A stretch of DNA of 64,000 nucleotides from Pseudomonas viridiflava (GCF_900601905.1 NZ_UWFA01000416.1:868001-932000); one strand, 5' to 3'; numbered from the stretch's first letter, positions 1 through 8,825 are shown. Made by a program: numbers and translations. Notes: generated by a model from the sequence alone, not told the origin.

Positions 1-506
1 GATGGTCGCCATTCTGGGCGAAGGGGAAAAGGCCTGACCCGATCAATGCGCGGGTCGAGACAGTGACAACAGGTAAGTTTTTCAAGCAGCTGTGGCCGAA
101 TGGCCGGGTGATCGCACCAGCGAATGGCTGGTTTGAATGGGTGAAGGATCTGGACGACCCGAAGGTCAAGCAGCCCTACTTCATTCGATTGAAGAGCCCG
201 GCACCAATGTTTTACGGAGCCCTGGCACAGGTGACGCCCGGGCTTGAACCGGGAGACGAGGACGGGTTTGTGATCATCACTGCAGCAAGTGATCAGGGGA
301 TGGTGGACATTCACGACCGGCGACCGCTTGTACTTACGCCGGAGCATGCCAACGAATGGCTGGACCCTGAGCTATCACCAGTTCGTGCGGAAGAGATCGC
401 CAAGGATTGCTGCCGGCCAGCCAAGGATTTCGAGTGGTACCGTGTAAGCAAGGCCGTTGGCAGCGTTCGCAATAGAGGGCCAGAACTGATCAGCCCGATC
501 GACTAA
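1..506 (+). CDS. SRAP (YedK/HMCES) family protein, 5' end outside window
   Basis: The reading frame is open from base 3, so the gene begins before the window and the internal GTG at 63 is not its start. Residues upstream of that GTG read as a typical SRAP segment (FWAKGKRPDPINARVETV). It continues with the family motifs PANGWFEW (catalytic Glu), IHDRRP (active-site His region) and a C-terminal GPELISPI. SRAP proteins crosslink to abasic sites in single-stranded DNA through an N-terminal Cys2, which is not visible here. Family assignment is firm. That it is prophage cargo is inferred from its position beside the Dam and lysis genes; its stop overlaps the stop of the convergent DUF2971 gene. 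Confidence 0.85.
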   Translation, partial: WSPFWAKGKRPDPINARVETVTTGKFFKQLWPNGRVIAPANGWFEWVKDLDDPKVKQPYFIRLKSPAPMFYGALAQVTPGLEPGDEDGFVIITAASDQGMVDIHDRRPLVLTPEHANEWLDPELSPVRAEEIAKDCCRPAKDFEWYRVSKAVGSVRNRGPELISPID

Positions 507-1402
507 TCCCCGGAGTGCATTTTCTCAGCATCAGCATCGCCATTGGAAACAGGTGCTAGGGTAATTGAAAGCTCGTGCCCAATCGATGAGAACTCACCAT
601 GATCAAACTTCCACTGAATCACTTTAACGTCAGGGTATTTCTCCACAAGCAAACCGTAAATTTCAGAGAAGCGTTCACAGCCGTACCCAACTATATGCAC
701 AGCCTTGAGGACACTTCCCAGTATCGGCAGAGCGCGGGCAGTTGGTGAGAGCACCCTAATTTCCTTTTCATGCTCCCAATCCGTATGTTTGATCGATGCG
801 ACTCTGGCAGAAAGCGAAAACCCAACGTATCGGCGAAAACCTTCCTCATAAGACATGTTCATAATCGCTTCTATATCTGCATCAGGATTCTGGCGCGATA
901 ATTCGACGAGGGCGGCAGCGAGATCATCCGACTTGTTAATTATTCTGGGGCCAGACATATAGTTAACATTGCGAAAGAGGAGCCCATGCTCAACTATTAC
1001 TTCACTACCCCACTCCAATTCAAAGCAGACGCCCTTACATTCATCTGCATAGTACGCCCACATTGCTTGATGATCAGCTCTACCGCCGGTAGCAAATATA
1101 CCGACCCCGCTGATCTGCGCTGTAAATCTCTCATTATTTAAGTTGATAACTCGCTCAACCTCTTCGAGATCAGCAGCGCTATCCGGCTGAAGGCTCCATG
1201 CTGCCCCCCCCTTAGCGATGCTAATGGTCGAAAACGCGTCACATGTGGCCTGCATTTCGTCAGCAGTGGAAGCGTGGCTGAATTTCACCTCAAGCGAATC
1301 ATTCAGCTGCCGCGGCAGAGCGAAGTATAGTTCCCCAGATGACAGCCGCTCTATCGCTCGCTCTGCGTCCATATACTTGAATGTAACTAGGTTATCAGCC
1401 AC
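503..1402 (-). CDS. DUF2971 domain-containing protein
   Basis: A 299-residue protein starting at GTG, preceded by a strong AGGAGG six bases upstream. It shows the DUF2971 pattern: an N-terminal LYFALPRQLND stretch, a central MWAYYADECKGVCFEL stretch and a late HEKEIRVL stretch. The biochemical function of the family is not established; members are frequent in mobile elements and near defence genes. It faces the SRAP gene tail to tail and lies downstream of the phage Dam methylase on the same strand. It is probably a late-region cargo gene. The base composition looks more AT-rich than the structural genes, which suggests separate acquisition. Confidence 0.75.
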   Translation of the reverse strand: MADNLVTFKYMDAERAIERLSSGELYFALPRQLNDSLEVKFSHASTADEMQATCDAFSTISIAKGGAAWSLQPDSAADLEEVERVINLNNERFTAQISGVGIFATGGRADHQAMWAYYADECKGVCFELEWGSEVIVEHGLLFRNVNYMSGPRIINKSDDLAAALVELSRQNPDADIEAIMNMSYEEGFRRYVGFSLSARVASIKHTDWEHEKEIRVLSPTARALPILGSVLKAVHIVGYGCERFSEIYGLLVEKYPDVKVIQWKFDHGEFSSIGHELSITLAPVSNGDADAEKMHSGD

Positions 1403-1472
1403 GCATTCCCTCCTATGTTGTCAAGACCCTCAGCTAGCAGCATGACACGCGCCGTCGTTTAGGAAAACGGTT

Positions 1473-2267
1473 TTAGAATAATCCGCCTAACCCGTCAGGG
1501 GACCAGTTCATAATGATGAGCTCGCTTGATGCATCCGATCCCCCGCCGCGATGGTTTTTGGTACTGTAACGTATATCAAGGGTTTCAAAATGGAAGCCAG
1601 AGAATACTTGGCGAATATCAGGATGGTCGTTGATGCTGACCATAACCTTGCCTTTACATCGGCGCATGAAATCAGCCATGCACTGGTAGTTTTCAAACGG
1701 AAACTCGACGCCGTAGCCAGCAGTTTTCCAATAGGGGGGATCCATGTAATGGAACGTATGCGCACGGTCGTAACGCTCAGCGCACTCAAGCCAGGGCAGG
1801 TTCTCCACGTAGGTGCCAGCAAGCCGCTGCCATGCCGCTGATAGGTTTTCCTCGATCCGCAACAGGTTGATGGCAGGGCCGGTGGTAGCAGTGCCGAACG
1901 TTTGCCCGCTGACCTTGCCCGCAAAAGCATGGTGCTGCAGATAGAAAAAACGAGCAGCGCGCTGAATATCAGTGAGGGTTTCCGGGCGAGTTATCTTCTG
2001 CCATTCGAAGATCTGCCGGGAGCTGAGCGCCCATTTGAACTGGCGCACGAACTCTTCAAGATGGTTCTGCACTACCCGGTACAAGCTGACCAGCTCGCCG
2101 TTGATGTCGTTGAGGACTTCAACAGGAGCAGCCTGGGGGCGCATGAAATATAAGGCCGCACCGCCTGCGAACACTTCAACGTAGCATTCGTGGGGTGGGA
2201 AAAGTGGAATAAGACGGTCGGCCAGGCGGCGTTTGCCGCCCATCCATGGAACGATTGGACTAGACAT
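1473..2267 (-). CDS. Phage DNA adenine methylase (D12 class, Dam-like)
   Basis: A 264-residue N6-adenine methyltransferase. It has the N-terminal PWMGGKRRLADRL segment, the SAM-binding motif VEVFAGGAAL (about residues 32-41) and the catalytic motif DPPYW (about residue 176). This order is the D12 class to which Dam and DpnM belong. It sits just after the spanin genes at the end of the late transcript and probably protects phage DNA from restriction or alters regulation. Target site cannot be read from sequence. The ATG at 2267 has AAGG nine bases upstream. Confidence 0.9.
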   Translation of the reverse strand: MSSPIVPWMGGKRRLADRLIPLFPPHECYVEVFAGGAALYFMRPQAAPVEVLNDINGELVSLYRVVQNHLEEFVRQFKWALSSRQIFEWQKITRPETLTDIQRAARFFYLQHHAFAGKVSGQTFGTATTGPAINLLRIEENLSAAWQRLAGTYVENLPWLECAERYDRAHTFHYMDPPYWKTAGYGVEFPFENYQCMADFMRRCKGKVMVSINDHPDIRQVFSGFHFETLDIRYSTKNHRGGGSDASSELIIMNWSPDGLGGLF

Positions 2268-2418
2268 GATCGCAAACCTTTACTGTATGGATGAACAGTT
2301 GCTAGACTCCGCTCCGCTTTGTGCACGAAGCGGGAGTCTTGGCTGGATTTGCAGGAAAGGGCTGCGGATTCGGCGTTCAGCCTGGATGTTGACGCATCCA
2401 GGCTGATCGCTCCTTTTA
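2268..2418. other. Short intergenic stretch, nothing identified
   Basis: About 150 bases between the spanin gene and the Dam methylase. It contains a GC-rich segment with short inverted repeats but no gene or clear terminator that I can defend. Confidence 0.3.
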
Positions 2419-2919
2419 TTACTCGGACTGCCCGAGGCAAACCGTTCTGACATATATCTGCAACGCACTCAGTTGCCGGATGGCATCGTCTCCGTCGACA
2501 CCGGCATGGAGAATTCTTTCTGCAGTCGCTGGGTCAAGTTCGGCTCGACCTTCTTCATCAGACTGGCCGGTGGAGCTTGTGGTGGCTCGCAGATCGGTAG
2601 CGGGACAACTGGCTTTGACGTACACGCGCTGAGTGCCAGTAGCGACAGCATTAAGCATGGGTTTATTTTGTGCATCTGCTTTGGCCTGTTCCTGGCTGTG
2701 CTGCGTGTCGAGATCGAGTAGCAGCTTCTGAGTTTTCTTTCGTGATTCATTGGCAGCAGTGAGCTGCCCAACTCTCTCCCGCTCAGCATCCCGCTCGGCC
2801 ACCAGGCCATCACGAGTGCCTTTCACACTGTCTAGACGCAACGCCAGGTAGACGACGGATGCCAAGAGCACCAGCAACACCCACACCCAAACAGGGACCA
2901 ACTTAAAAACGGCCGTCAT
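2419..2919 (-). CDS. Rz-like inner-membrane spanin (i-spanin)
   Basis: A 166-residue type II membrane protein with one N-terminal transmembrane segment (about residues 6-26, VPVWVWVLLVLLASVVYLAL) followed by a charged, coiled-coil-rich periplasmic part. This is the architecture of Rz spanins, which fuse inner and outer membranes at the end of lysis. The ATG at 2919 overlaps the TGA of the upstream endolysin gene as ATGA, which favours it over an in-frame ATG at 2982. The Rz1 partner is nested inside it in another frame. Confidence 0.85.
   Translation of the reverse strand: MTAVFKLVPVWVWVLLVLLASVVYLALRLDSVKGTRDGLVAERDAERERVGQLTAANESRKKTQKLLLDLDTQHSQEQAKADAQNKPMLNAVATGTQRVYVKASCPATDLRATTSSTGQSDEEGRAELDPATAERILHAGVDGDDAIRQLSALQIYVRTVCLGQSE
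2469..2675 (-). CDS. Rz1-like outer-membrane lipoprotein spanin, nested in Rz
   Basis: A 68-residue lipoprotein encoded entirely within the Rz gene in a different frame. It starts MHKINPCLMLSLLALSAC; the lipobox LSAC (Cys about residue 18) predicts lipidation and outer-membrane sorting. The mature part is short and rich in proline (VVPLPICEPPQAPP), as in Rz1 proteins. Nested Rz/Rz1 pairs are well known in lambda-like and P2-like phages. The start at 2675 is chosen because it gives a normal signal peptide. Confidence 0.85.
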   Translation of the reverse strand: MHKINPCLMLSLLALSACTSKPVVPLPICEPPQAPPASLMKKVEPNLTQRLQKEFSMPVSTETMPSGN

Positions 2920-3365
2920 GGCACAGCCTTGAAAAAAACGTGGTGGCCCAGCTTCAATGTCTGTTTTGCCTTGGCTGCCCAATCCGGCGCTTTCGCCATG
3001 GTGGTTGCGTAATAATGTGTTGCACCGCCGGTGGGGTCTGGCTGTTTACTGTCAATTACCTGATCAGCAGCGATACGGACCTGGGCGAACTCGCGGAAAG
3101 GGATCGGTTTTGCGCCGATGAGGAACGGGTAGTTCGGATCGCTCTTGTTCCAGCAGCTGAACTGCCAGGCCTTCTGGCAGACAGCGGCGTAGCCCTCGCC
3201 CCACCAATCGGGTTTGCCGTCGTTGTTCAGATCCATCTCGACGCGATTGCGGATCGACCAGGCCACTGCGATTTGTCCTGCTAAACCTTCACCACGGGCC
3301 TCGCCCCACAAAGTGCGGGCAAGGATGTCGCGGTCGTCTTCGGTAACGGTAACGGTAACGGTCAT
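2916..3365 (-). CDS. Endolysin, cell-wall hydrolase (SleB/Hydrolase_2 type)
   Basis: A 149-residue soluble hydrolase with the family signature ARTLWGEARGEG (Glu catalytic candidate, about residue 22), then QIAVAWSIRNRV, and the late motif GGATHYYA. These are features of the SleB-like cell wall hydrolases used as phage endolysins. There is no signal peptide, so release would need the holin encoded 23 kb away at the other end of the late operon. Its stop overlaps the Rz start. Residues 2-7 are a VT repeat encoded by a 6-base tandem repeat. Confidence 0.85.
   Translation of the reverse strand: MTVTVTVTEDDRDILARTLWGEARGEGLAGQIAVAWSIRNRVEMDLNNDGKPDWWGEGYAAVCQKAWQFSCWNKSDPNYPFLIGAKPIPFREFAQVRIAADQVIDSKQPDPTGGATHYYATTMAKAPDWAAKAKQTLKLGHHVFFKAVP
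3342..3362. repeat. Tandem GGTAAC hexamer at the endolysin 5' end
   Basis: Three and a half copies of GGTAAC (plus strand) encode the TVTVTV start of the endolysin. Copy-number change would add or remove two residues without shifting frame. Confidence 0.7.
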
Positions 3366-3387
3366 GCTTTTCTCCAGACGAAAAAAA

Positions 3388-3403
3388 ACCGCCTTGAGGC
3401 GGT
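3388..3403 (-). terminator. Hairpin plus T-tract immediately before the endolysin SD
   Basis: On the minus strand ACCGCC/GGCGGT pairs around a short loop and is followed by eight T, then directly by CTGGAG, the SD of the endolysin. It looks like an intrinsic terminator or attenuator between late genes. Several late genes share this layout. Confidence 0.6.
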
Positions 3404-3423
3404 CATTGGTGAAGTGGGGTGAG

Positions 3424-4458
3424 TTAGTCGACCTGTACGACTTTCAATGGCTTTTTCTTTTTCTTGCCCTTGGCGTCTGCCTTGCCTTTATTCCCGGCAT
3501 TGCACTCCACCGTAGTGGTCCACCCAGACTGACTCCATAGTTGCTCAACGGATTCGGCCAGGTATTTTCCATCAGCGCCTTCTTTGAAGCCCTGTGCGCT
3601 AATGGGCGACTCAGCAAATACGTCAGTGCGGCCGCTCATTTCCAACCGCACGCCAGCAGTGGAACGATTGAAGCCCGCAAGCCGAGCCTTGGCAGCAGCC
3701 TCTGCTGCTGATTTGTTCGCGTGTATGTGCCGGTCGGTGTGAACGGGCGGCAAACCAGCGGTGCTATCGTTATCCACGTCCACCGTAACCAGCTCGCCCT
3801 TGTCATCCTGATAAGCGGCACGCGTGGCTTTTTTAACCGAGTCATCACCAAAACGAAATTGATAACGGCTGACATCGCTTCTTTTAATAACCACCAGTGG
3901 CAATGTTTTACCGGTGGCGCTATTTCCAGCGTCACGCGGCAACACCAAAAGCTTGCCGTCTGCCACCTTGGCCGTGCAGTCGTATTGCTTCGCTAAACGA
4001 GTGATGAAGTTTAGATCCGACTCGCCCAACTGATCGGCCCGCTCCACAACGGTATCCACCGGGCACTCCGGGACCCAGCCGTTACGCCGGGCGATGTCGG
4101 CCACGATGCTGGCCAGCGTGACGCCTTCCCAGCTGCCGCTGCGCGTGGTTTTGGCCGCGCTGCGCGTGTCGCTGGACTTGCTGCGAATGACGATGGTGGC
4201 AGGCGGGCCGGAGAGCTCCACCTCGTCGACGGTGTAGCGACCAAGCAGAGTCAGTTTGTCGCTTTCCCAGCCCAGGTACACGGCCATTTTCGCGCCGCGG
4301 GCGGGTAGCGCCACGGCGCCGTCACGGTCATCGATACGCAACTCGAAGTCGTCCGCATCGATCCCGGGTTTGTCGATCGTTCGCGCGGAGATAAGCCGAT
4401 CATTAATCAGCCGGGTGATGTCCACCCCATCGGCAATGATTCGGTGTAATGGCTTCAC
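3424..4458 (-). CDS. P2 gpD-like late control / tail protein D
   Basis: A 344-residue protein with the P2 gpD pattern: HRIIADGVDITRLINDRL at the start, then a conserved middle with FITRLAKQYDCTAKV and a basic C-terminal tail (KGKKKKKPLKVV). In P2, gpD is the tail hub protein (gp27-like), although historically called late control. GTG at 4458 is preceded by CTGGAG seven bases upstream and starts at the conserved N-terminus. A longer in-frame extension to 4584 would run through a hairpin and is rejected. It lies downstream of U and X, separated by a small insert. Confidence 0.88.
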   Translation of the reverse strand: MKPLHRIIADGVDITRLINDRLISARTIDKPGIDADDFELRIDDRDGAVALPARGAKMAVYLGWESDKLTLLGRYTVDEVELSGPPATIVIRSKSSDTRSAAKTTRSGSWEGVTLASIVADIARRNGWVPECPVDTVVERADQLGESDLNFITRLAKQYDCTAKVADGKLLVLPRDAGNSATGKTLPLVVIKRSDVSRYQFRFGDDSVKKATRAAYQDDKGELVTVDVDNDSTAGLPPVHTDRHIHANKSAAEAAAKARLAGFNRSTAGVRLEMSGRTDVFAESPISAQGFKEGADGKYLAESVEQLWSQSGWTTTVECNAGNKGKADAKGKKKKKPLKVVQVD

Positions 4459-4479
4459 AGGGAAACTCCAGAGAGGAAA

Positions 4480-4492
4480 CCCGCACTGCGGG
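4480..4492 (-). terminator. Small hairpin upstream of gene D
   Basis: CCCGC-act-GCGGG lies just upstream of the gpD ribosome site. It matches the recurring hairpin-plus-SD layout of the late operon but has only a weak T-tract. Confidence 0.35.
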
Positions 4493-4511
4493 GCAATGCT
4501 GTTCACCAAAG

Positions 4512-4552
4512 AAAAACGCCGCTTTACCCCTGCTTGGGATAGCGGCGTTTTT
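4512..4552. terminator. Bidirectional terminator-like hairpin
   Basis: AAAAACGCCGCT at 4512-4523 pairs with AGCGGCGTTTTT at 4541-4552. The stem is flanked by A and T tracts on either side, so it could act in both directions. It separates the small 4661-4942 gene from gpD. Confidence 0.8.
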
Positions 4553-4660
4553 ATTAGTCTTCGCTGTACCCTCGATGGTCCCAACCCATCGTGTTACGGA
4601 TTAAATGAACAGCATTACGTACAAGGCGGGCTTGGGTGAATCGTTATGAGTAAGTGGTTA

Positions 4661-4942
4661 TCAGCTTTTCTGATCGCTCTGGTCAGAGAGGGTAGCAACT
4701 GCGCCTATCACCTCTCTGAGCTCTTGCCAGGGGTAGCGGCCTATCCCAGAGGCGGAACAACCTTTGAGGTGTTTAAAAGGCTGACTGGCGTCATCGACGG
4801 TCTGAATGCGCAGACACTGGCAGCAGAGGACGAAACTTCCACAAAGGGACCATCTGCCTGTCCATCCAATGAGCCTGGCGCTGAGCACGTCACTTTTACT
4901 GAGGTTTTGGCAGTAGCTATTCACATCAAATATTTGCGGCAT
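4661..4942 (-). CDS. Small cysteine-rich phage protein, function unknown
   Basis: A 93-residue protein read from an ATG with GGAG eight bases upstream. It carries paired cysteines (CGSFVLCCQC about residues 34-43 and a later KGCSASG) that could form a zinc-ribbon-like fold, then a YPWQELREV segment. I do not recognise a function. It sits as an insert between tail genes X and D with its own terminator, which is typical of a moron. An open frame on the opposite strand covers the same place; I prefer this strand because of the ribosome site, the shared direction and the protein-like composition. Confidence 0.5.
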   Translation of the reverse strand: MPQIFDVNSYCQNLSKSDVLSARLIGWTGRWSLCGSFVLCCQCLRIQTVDDASQPFKHLKGCSASGIGRYPWQELREVIGAVATLSDQSDQKS

Positions 4943-5159
4943 CACACATCTCCATATGCGCGGGGAAGGAACATCCGAATTCCTACCTACCCATCTATAG
5001 CGCAAGTCAGCATCCGGGTCAGGAATGATTGGCTATTAACTGGCAACAGTGCCGCGGGGCAAATTCATAAGCATGCGATTTGACAGTGCTCAGGAAACCA
5101 AAACCCCGAATTCTTTGCACCGGAGCCCGTGGATACAAGGAATGAGAGTCAGGCAGGGA
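4943..5159. other. Intergenic stretch upstream of the small insert gene
   Basis: About 215 bases between the small insert gene and gpX. It is less GC-rich than its neighbours and may hold a promoter for the insert, but I see no convincing -35/-10 pair. Confidence 0.3.
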
Positions 5160-5366
5160 TCAGCTCCAGAGCTGGACCGTGGCGTCCACAGTTTCAACAA
5201 TGTCAGGTAGCACAATGCGCAGGCCAGAAACGAAGGGTTGCGGCTGACGCCCCAGCCCCTCGTTGGCCTCCAGCACGGCCTCCACCGTGCCGCGAAGATG
5301 CCCGTAGTAGTTATTGCAAAGGGTGTCCAACAGGTCGCCGTCAGACGTTCTGCATATCGTCGCCAT
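5160..5366 (-). CDS. P2 gpX-like tail protein
   Basis: A 68-residue protein of the tail protein X family: a LysM-like short fold with the pattern GDLLDTLCNNYYG then PFVSGLRIVLPDI. In P2, gpX is needed for tail assembly. Its start lies 26 bases inside the end of gene U, so translation is likely coupled. Confidence 0.88.
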   Translation of the reverse strand: MATICRTSDGDLLDTLCNNYYGHLRGTVEAVLEANEGLGRQPQPFVSGLRIVLPDIVETVDATVQLWS

Positions 5367-6186
5367 AGCGCACGAACTCCAGGCTAAAAGATTGCTTGCG
5401 CGGGATACCGCCCTGCAGCAGTCCGGTTTGCTCTTCGGTAACGGTGGCTAGGCACCAATGACCCAGCACCAGACCATAACCGGTGGTCAGACTCAGCGGC
5501 GCCAGCTGCTGGCCAATCAGGCGGATTTTGTCGAGTTGCTTCAAGCCGCCCTTGAACCCGGTGAAGATCACCCCGCGCAGGGTGATTTTCTCGTCACCCA
5601 TGCCGACCGCCTGTTGCGCCGGTCGACGGCCCAACCGTTCCTGACTGGCCCAACGGTAAGCTGTCGAGCGCTGCAGGTTGTCATAGGCCGCTGTATTGAG
5701 GTTGAAGTAGAACGGCTCGCCACTGGTGGCCAGCGGCGTCAGGATCATTAAGTGTGGGGAAGCCCCCACCGCCTCAGGCGCCGGGGTGGTGCTGGGCGCC
5801 AGCGCCGCCGTAGGCACCACTGTTTCAACTTCCGGGCTGGTCTTGGCAATCAGCTTGCCTGCCACGGCCTTGGCCCGGTCGTATTGCGCCCCCAGCTTGC
5901 CCACGCCTTCGTTCAGCGCCTCGTAAGCCCGCGTCGCCCGGTCATAAGTGCCCACCACCTGATTGACCCGGCTTTGCGCGTTACCGATGGCACCCATGAC
6001 GCGGTTGATCTTGGCGCCCATGGCAGGTCCCACAAAGGGAATCCCTTCAAGCACGTCCGTGGCGCTACTGATTTCACTGATCGCACCATTGACCGGCCCG
6101 AGCACGGCCCCGGCGTTGTCGCGTCCGGCCTGCCCGGCCTCGACCAGATACTTCAAACCCGACTGCAGCTTGTCCAGGTATTCCAT
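5341..6186 (-). CDS. P2 gpU-like tail protein with N-terminal extension
   Basis: A 281-residue protein. The C-terminal half (about residues 145-281) is a P2 gpU domain, with LMILTPLATSGEPFYFNLNT at its start and GLLQGGIPRKQSFSLEFVRYG near the end. The first 140 residues are an additional helical, Ala-rich and Pro-rich segment that P2 gpU (about 160 residues) lacks. It lies between the tape measure and gpX, as in P2. Confidence 0.85.
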   Translation of the reverse strand: MEYLDKLQSGLKYLVEAGQAGRDNAGAVLGPVNGAISEISSATDVLEGIPFVGPAMGAKINRVMGAIGNAQSRVNQVVGTYDRATRAYEALNEGVGKLGAQYDRAKAVAGKLIAKTSPEVETVVPTAALAPSTTPAPEAVGASPHLMILTPLATSGEPFYFNLNTAAYDNLQRSTAYRWASQERLGRRPAQQAVGMGDEKITLRGVIFTGFKGGLKQLDKIRLIGQQLAPLSLTTGYGLVLGHWCLATVTEEQTGLLQGGIPRKQSFSLEFVRYGDDMQNV

Positions 6187-6194
6187 ACGCCTCC

Positions 6195-8813
6195 TTAGCT
6201 GTGTGATTCGTCGGACATGCTGCGCCGCGACGTTTGCCGGGCCATGTCATCGAGCACGCGCTGGATCTCCGGCATCATCTGGTTAACCAGCTGTTGCGGG
6301 TCCTTGGCATCGCCCTGGACGGTAATTTGAAAGACCGGAGCAAAGGTGTTGCTCTGCTCCACCCGGGCTGGCTCCACCAACGGCGCAGGCTTGGCCGGAG
6401 CCAGAAGCGAAACGGCAGGGCTTTGCGCATCCGGCTTTTTCATCAGCTCGGCCATTACGCCGCCGTTACCCGTAACGCCCGGCTGGAAAGCAGAGGCAAA
6501 CCCGCCCAACGTGGGCACGACCGGCCCCGGCCGGGGCTGCATGAGCATGGGGGTGATCGGCGCCGCTTTAGCCAGGCCCGAACTGCCAAACAGCTCCTTG
6601 CCCGCGTAACCGCCCAGCGCACCGCCCCCGGTGCTGCCCAGGTAAGCGCCGATAGCGCCACCGATGGCCGTACCAATGATCGGCACCACCGACCCAATGG
6701 CCGCGCCCGCTGCAGCACCGGCCAGCGCGCCAGCTGCCGTGCCTGCCGCTTCGCCGTAACCCTCGGCCTTTTCGTCCTTGGTCTTGGCGTTGTTGTACAC
6801 GTCACGGACCTTGAGACCGGCGTTGAACAGCTCACCGGGCAACGAGCCACGCACTTCCCCGCCCGTGCTGATCCGCCGCACGGCCGGAGCCTTGGGAGCC
6901 AGGGACATAGCCGTGCCCGCGCTCGGCGCGCTGGTCGGGGGCTTCCAGCCGCTTAACTTGCCGGGTTGAGCCGGTACAGCACCGCCACCCGAGTAAACCC
7001 GCATACGCGGCTTGGGGGCCTCAGGCGCCGCACTGACCGGCGCAGGCGTGCGGTCACGACCGCCCCACCAGCGACGGCGCCCCCGGACATTGCTCTCGCC
7101 CGCCTTGCCGCCCTTTCCTGCAGATCCACCCGAGCCACCGGAGCCACCCGAACCGCCCCCGATACCTGGGCTGTTGACGACGTGGACCTTTTGTACAAGG
7201 TTGGGATTTCCCATCAGCGTGCCGCGCCCGATGTTCATGACGCCGCGCAGCACCTTGACCGTGCTGTAAAGCGCAGCCAAACCCGCAACCGCGCCAACCA
7301 CCGCCACCACCGCACCGACCACACGCGGCGACTCGTCAGCCAGGCCGCCGAGGCTGCGCGCTACTGCAGTAATTTGCGTGGCCACGGCATCGGTAACGGG
7401 CTGCAGTGCATCGCCAACGCTGCGCAACGCATCGTTTGAACCGTTACCGGCCTCGATCCACTTTTGCGCCGAGGTTTCGCGGCGCTCGCCCAGGTTCTTA
7501 TCCAAGATGCCCTTGGCGCTGCCCGAGTCCTTTTTCAGCTGCTCGTACAGGGCCTTGTTCTGCATGTAAGCCGTAAGCGCGGCCTTAACCTGCATGTCGG
7601 CAAACAAATCACCCGTGCGCAAGGCTTGCTCTAGGGCGGTCATCATTTCCTTGGCCTTGGCGGGGTCAGCTTCCTTGCTGATCTTCGCCATGGATTCGGC
7701 CATGACTTTGGCCTTCTCCGGGTCCGTCGCTTCGACGTACTTTTGCGCCAGGGCAAAGCTGGTTTCCAGCGTGGACTTGCCTTTCTGCAGGCCGGTGTTC
7801 ATCGACTTTTGATAGTCAATCCCAGCGTCCTTGTACGACTTAACCACGTCCTCGGAACCGATTTTCTCCATCCAGTTTTTGAGGTTGTTGGCCGCCTCGT
7901 CACTACTGCCGGCCGTTTTCATCTGGACTTGCAGCATGGCGCCCAGCTGGGCCACCGAATCGTTGCCGGTGATACCCAACTTACCCATGCCCGCCAGCAG
8001 TTCGGGGAACCATTTGGCCATGTCGCTGGCTTCAAAGCTGCCCGCCTGCCCTTGGTACGCCACGGCCTCAAGAGCCTTTTCCAGCTGCTTGGGGTCGGTG
8101 ATTTTGGCGTTCTGCCCCATCGCCATAATCATCTTGGCGGTGTCGGTGCCCTCAGCACCCTGACCCACCACGAACTTGGCCGCGACCGGCGCGTATTCCA
8201 TCGCCTTGGTCAGTTCCATGCCCGCGCCTACCAGACCGTTGACCAGATCCGCTACGTCATTGCGGCCCATGCCGGTATCAAGCGATGTCTCGATGATCTT
8301 TTGCGAGACTTGCGCCTCTTGCGGCTGGTTGGCAATGCCCGCTTTGATCGCGATGTCACGAATGATCGCGTTGTAATCGGCGCTGATCTTGGCAGGCGCA
8401 ACAATGGCAGCGGCACCCACCGCCATGCCCTGCCCCACATTGCGCAGCCCTTGGCCACCTTGGCGAATCTGCGCCTGACCCAATGACTTGAGTTCAGCGG
8501 CGCGCATTTCCCGACCCAGCCGCTGATAGGCTTTGCCCAGGTTGTTGACCTGCACACCCTGACGCCGCAACACGTCAAGGTTGGTTTCCAGCTTGCGCCG
8601 CAAGCCATCGGCCGTGGCAGATCCCTGGGCGTGCGCCTTGCGCCACTCTTCCTGCAGGCGCTTGGTCTCACCGACAACCGACTGCAGGACCTTGGCCTTG
8701 GCGCCCGCGTTGTCGAGGCGCTTTATGCGCCCCTCCACGTCGTTGAACGCCTTACCGACCGAAGCGCTGACTGCGCCGCCGATCACCAGCCCGAGGGCTA
8801 AACCGTTCGCCAT
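6195..8813 (-). CDS. Phage tail tape measure protein
   Basis: An 872-residue protein with the tape-measure layout: coiled-coil-rich N-terminus, an Ala/Gly-rich middle with long helices (about 140-480, TP901-type core), a hydrophobic segment (VVGAVVAVVGAVAGLAALYS, about 493-512), a Gly-Ser linker of repeated GGS near 550-565, and a second Gly/Ala-rich hydrophobic stretch around 690-740. It sets tail length and probably enters the host membrane at injection. Placed between E' and U exactly as P2 gpT. Confidence 0.92.
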   Translation of the reverse strand: MANGLALGLVIGGAVSASVGKAFNDVEGRIKRLDNAGAKAKVLQSVVGETKRLQEEWRKAHAQGSATADGLRRKLETNLDVLRRQGVQVNNLGKAYQRLGREMRAAELKSLGQAQIRQGGQGLRNVGQGMAVGAAAIVAPAKISADYNAIIRDIAIKAGIANQPQEAQVSQKIIETSLDTGMGRNDVADLVNGLVGAGMELTKAMEYAPVAAKFVVGQGAEGTDTAKMIMAMGQNAKITDPKQLEKALEAVAYQGQAGSFEASDMAKWFPELLAGMGKLGITGNDSVAQLGAMLQVQMKTAGSSDEAANNLKNWMEKIGSEDVVKSYKDAGIDYQKSMNTGLQKGKSTLETSFALAQKYVEATDPEKAKVMAESMAKISKEADPAKAKEMMTALEQALRTGDLFADMQVKAALTAYMQNKALYEQLKKDSGSAKGILDKNLGERRETSAQKWIEAGNGSNDALRSVGDALQPVTDAVATQITAVARSLGGLADESPRVVGAVVAVVGAVAGLAALYSTVKVLRGVMNIGRGTLMGNPNLVQKVHVVNSPGIGGGSGGSGGSGGSAGKGGKAGESNVRGRRRWWGGRDRTPAPVSAAPEAPKPRMRVYSGGGAVPAQPGKLSGWKPPTSAPSAGTAMSLAPKAPAVRRISTGGEVRGSLPGELFNAGLKVRDVYNNAKTKDEKAEGYGEAAGTAAGALAGAAAGAAIGSVVPIIGTAIGGAIGAYLGSTGGGALGGYAGKELFGSSGLAKAAPITPMLMQPRPGPVVPTLGGFASAFQPGVTGNGGVMAELMKKPDAQSPAVSLLAPAKPAPLVEPARVEQSNTFAPVFQITVQGDAKDPQQLVNQMMPEIQRVLDDMARQTSRRSMSDESHS

Positions 8814-8825
8814 GTCGCTACCCCG

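Noticed and set aside
63..506. GTG at 63 as the SRAP start
   Set aside because: The frame is open upstream and those residues match the SRAP family; the gene starts before the window.
4646..5083. 145-codon plus-strand frame opposite the small insert gene
   Set aside because: No phage late gene runs in this direction; the minus-strand frame has SD and a more protein-like sequence.
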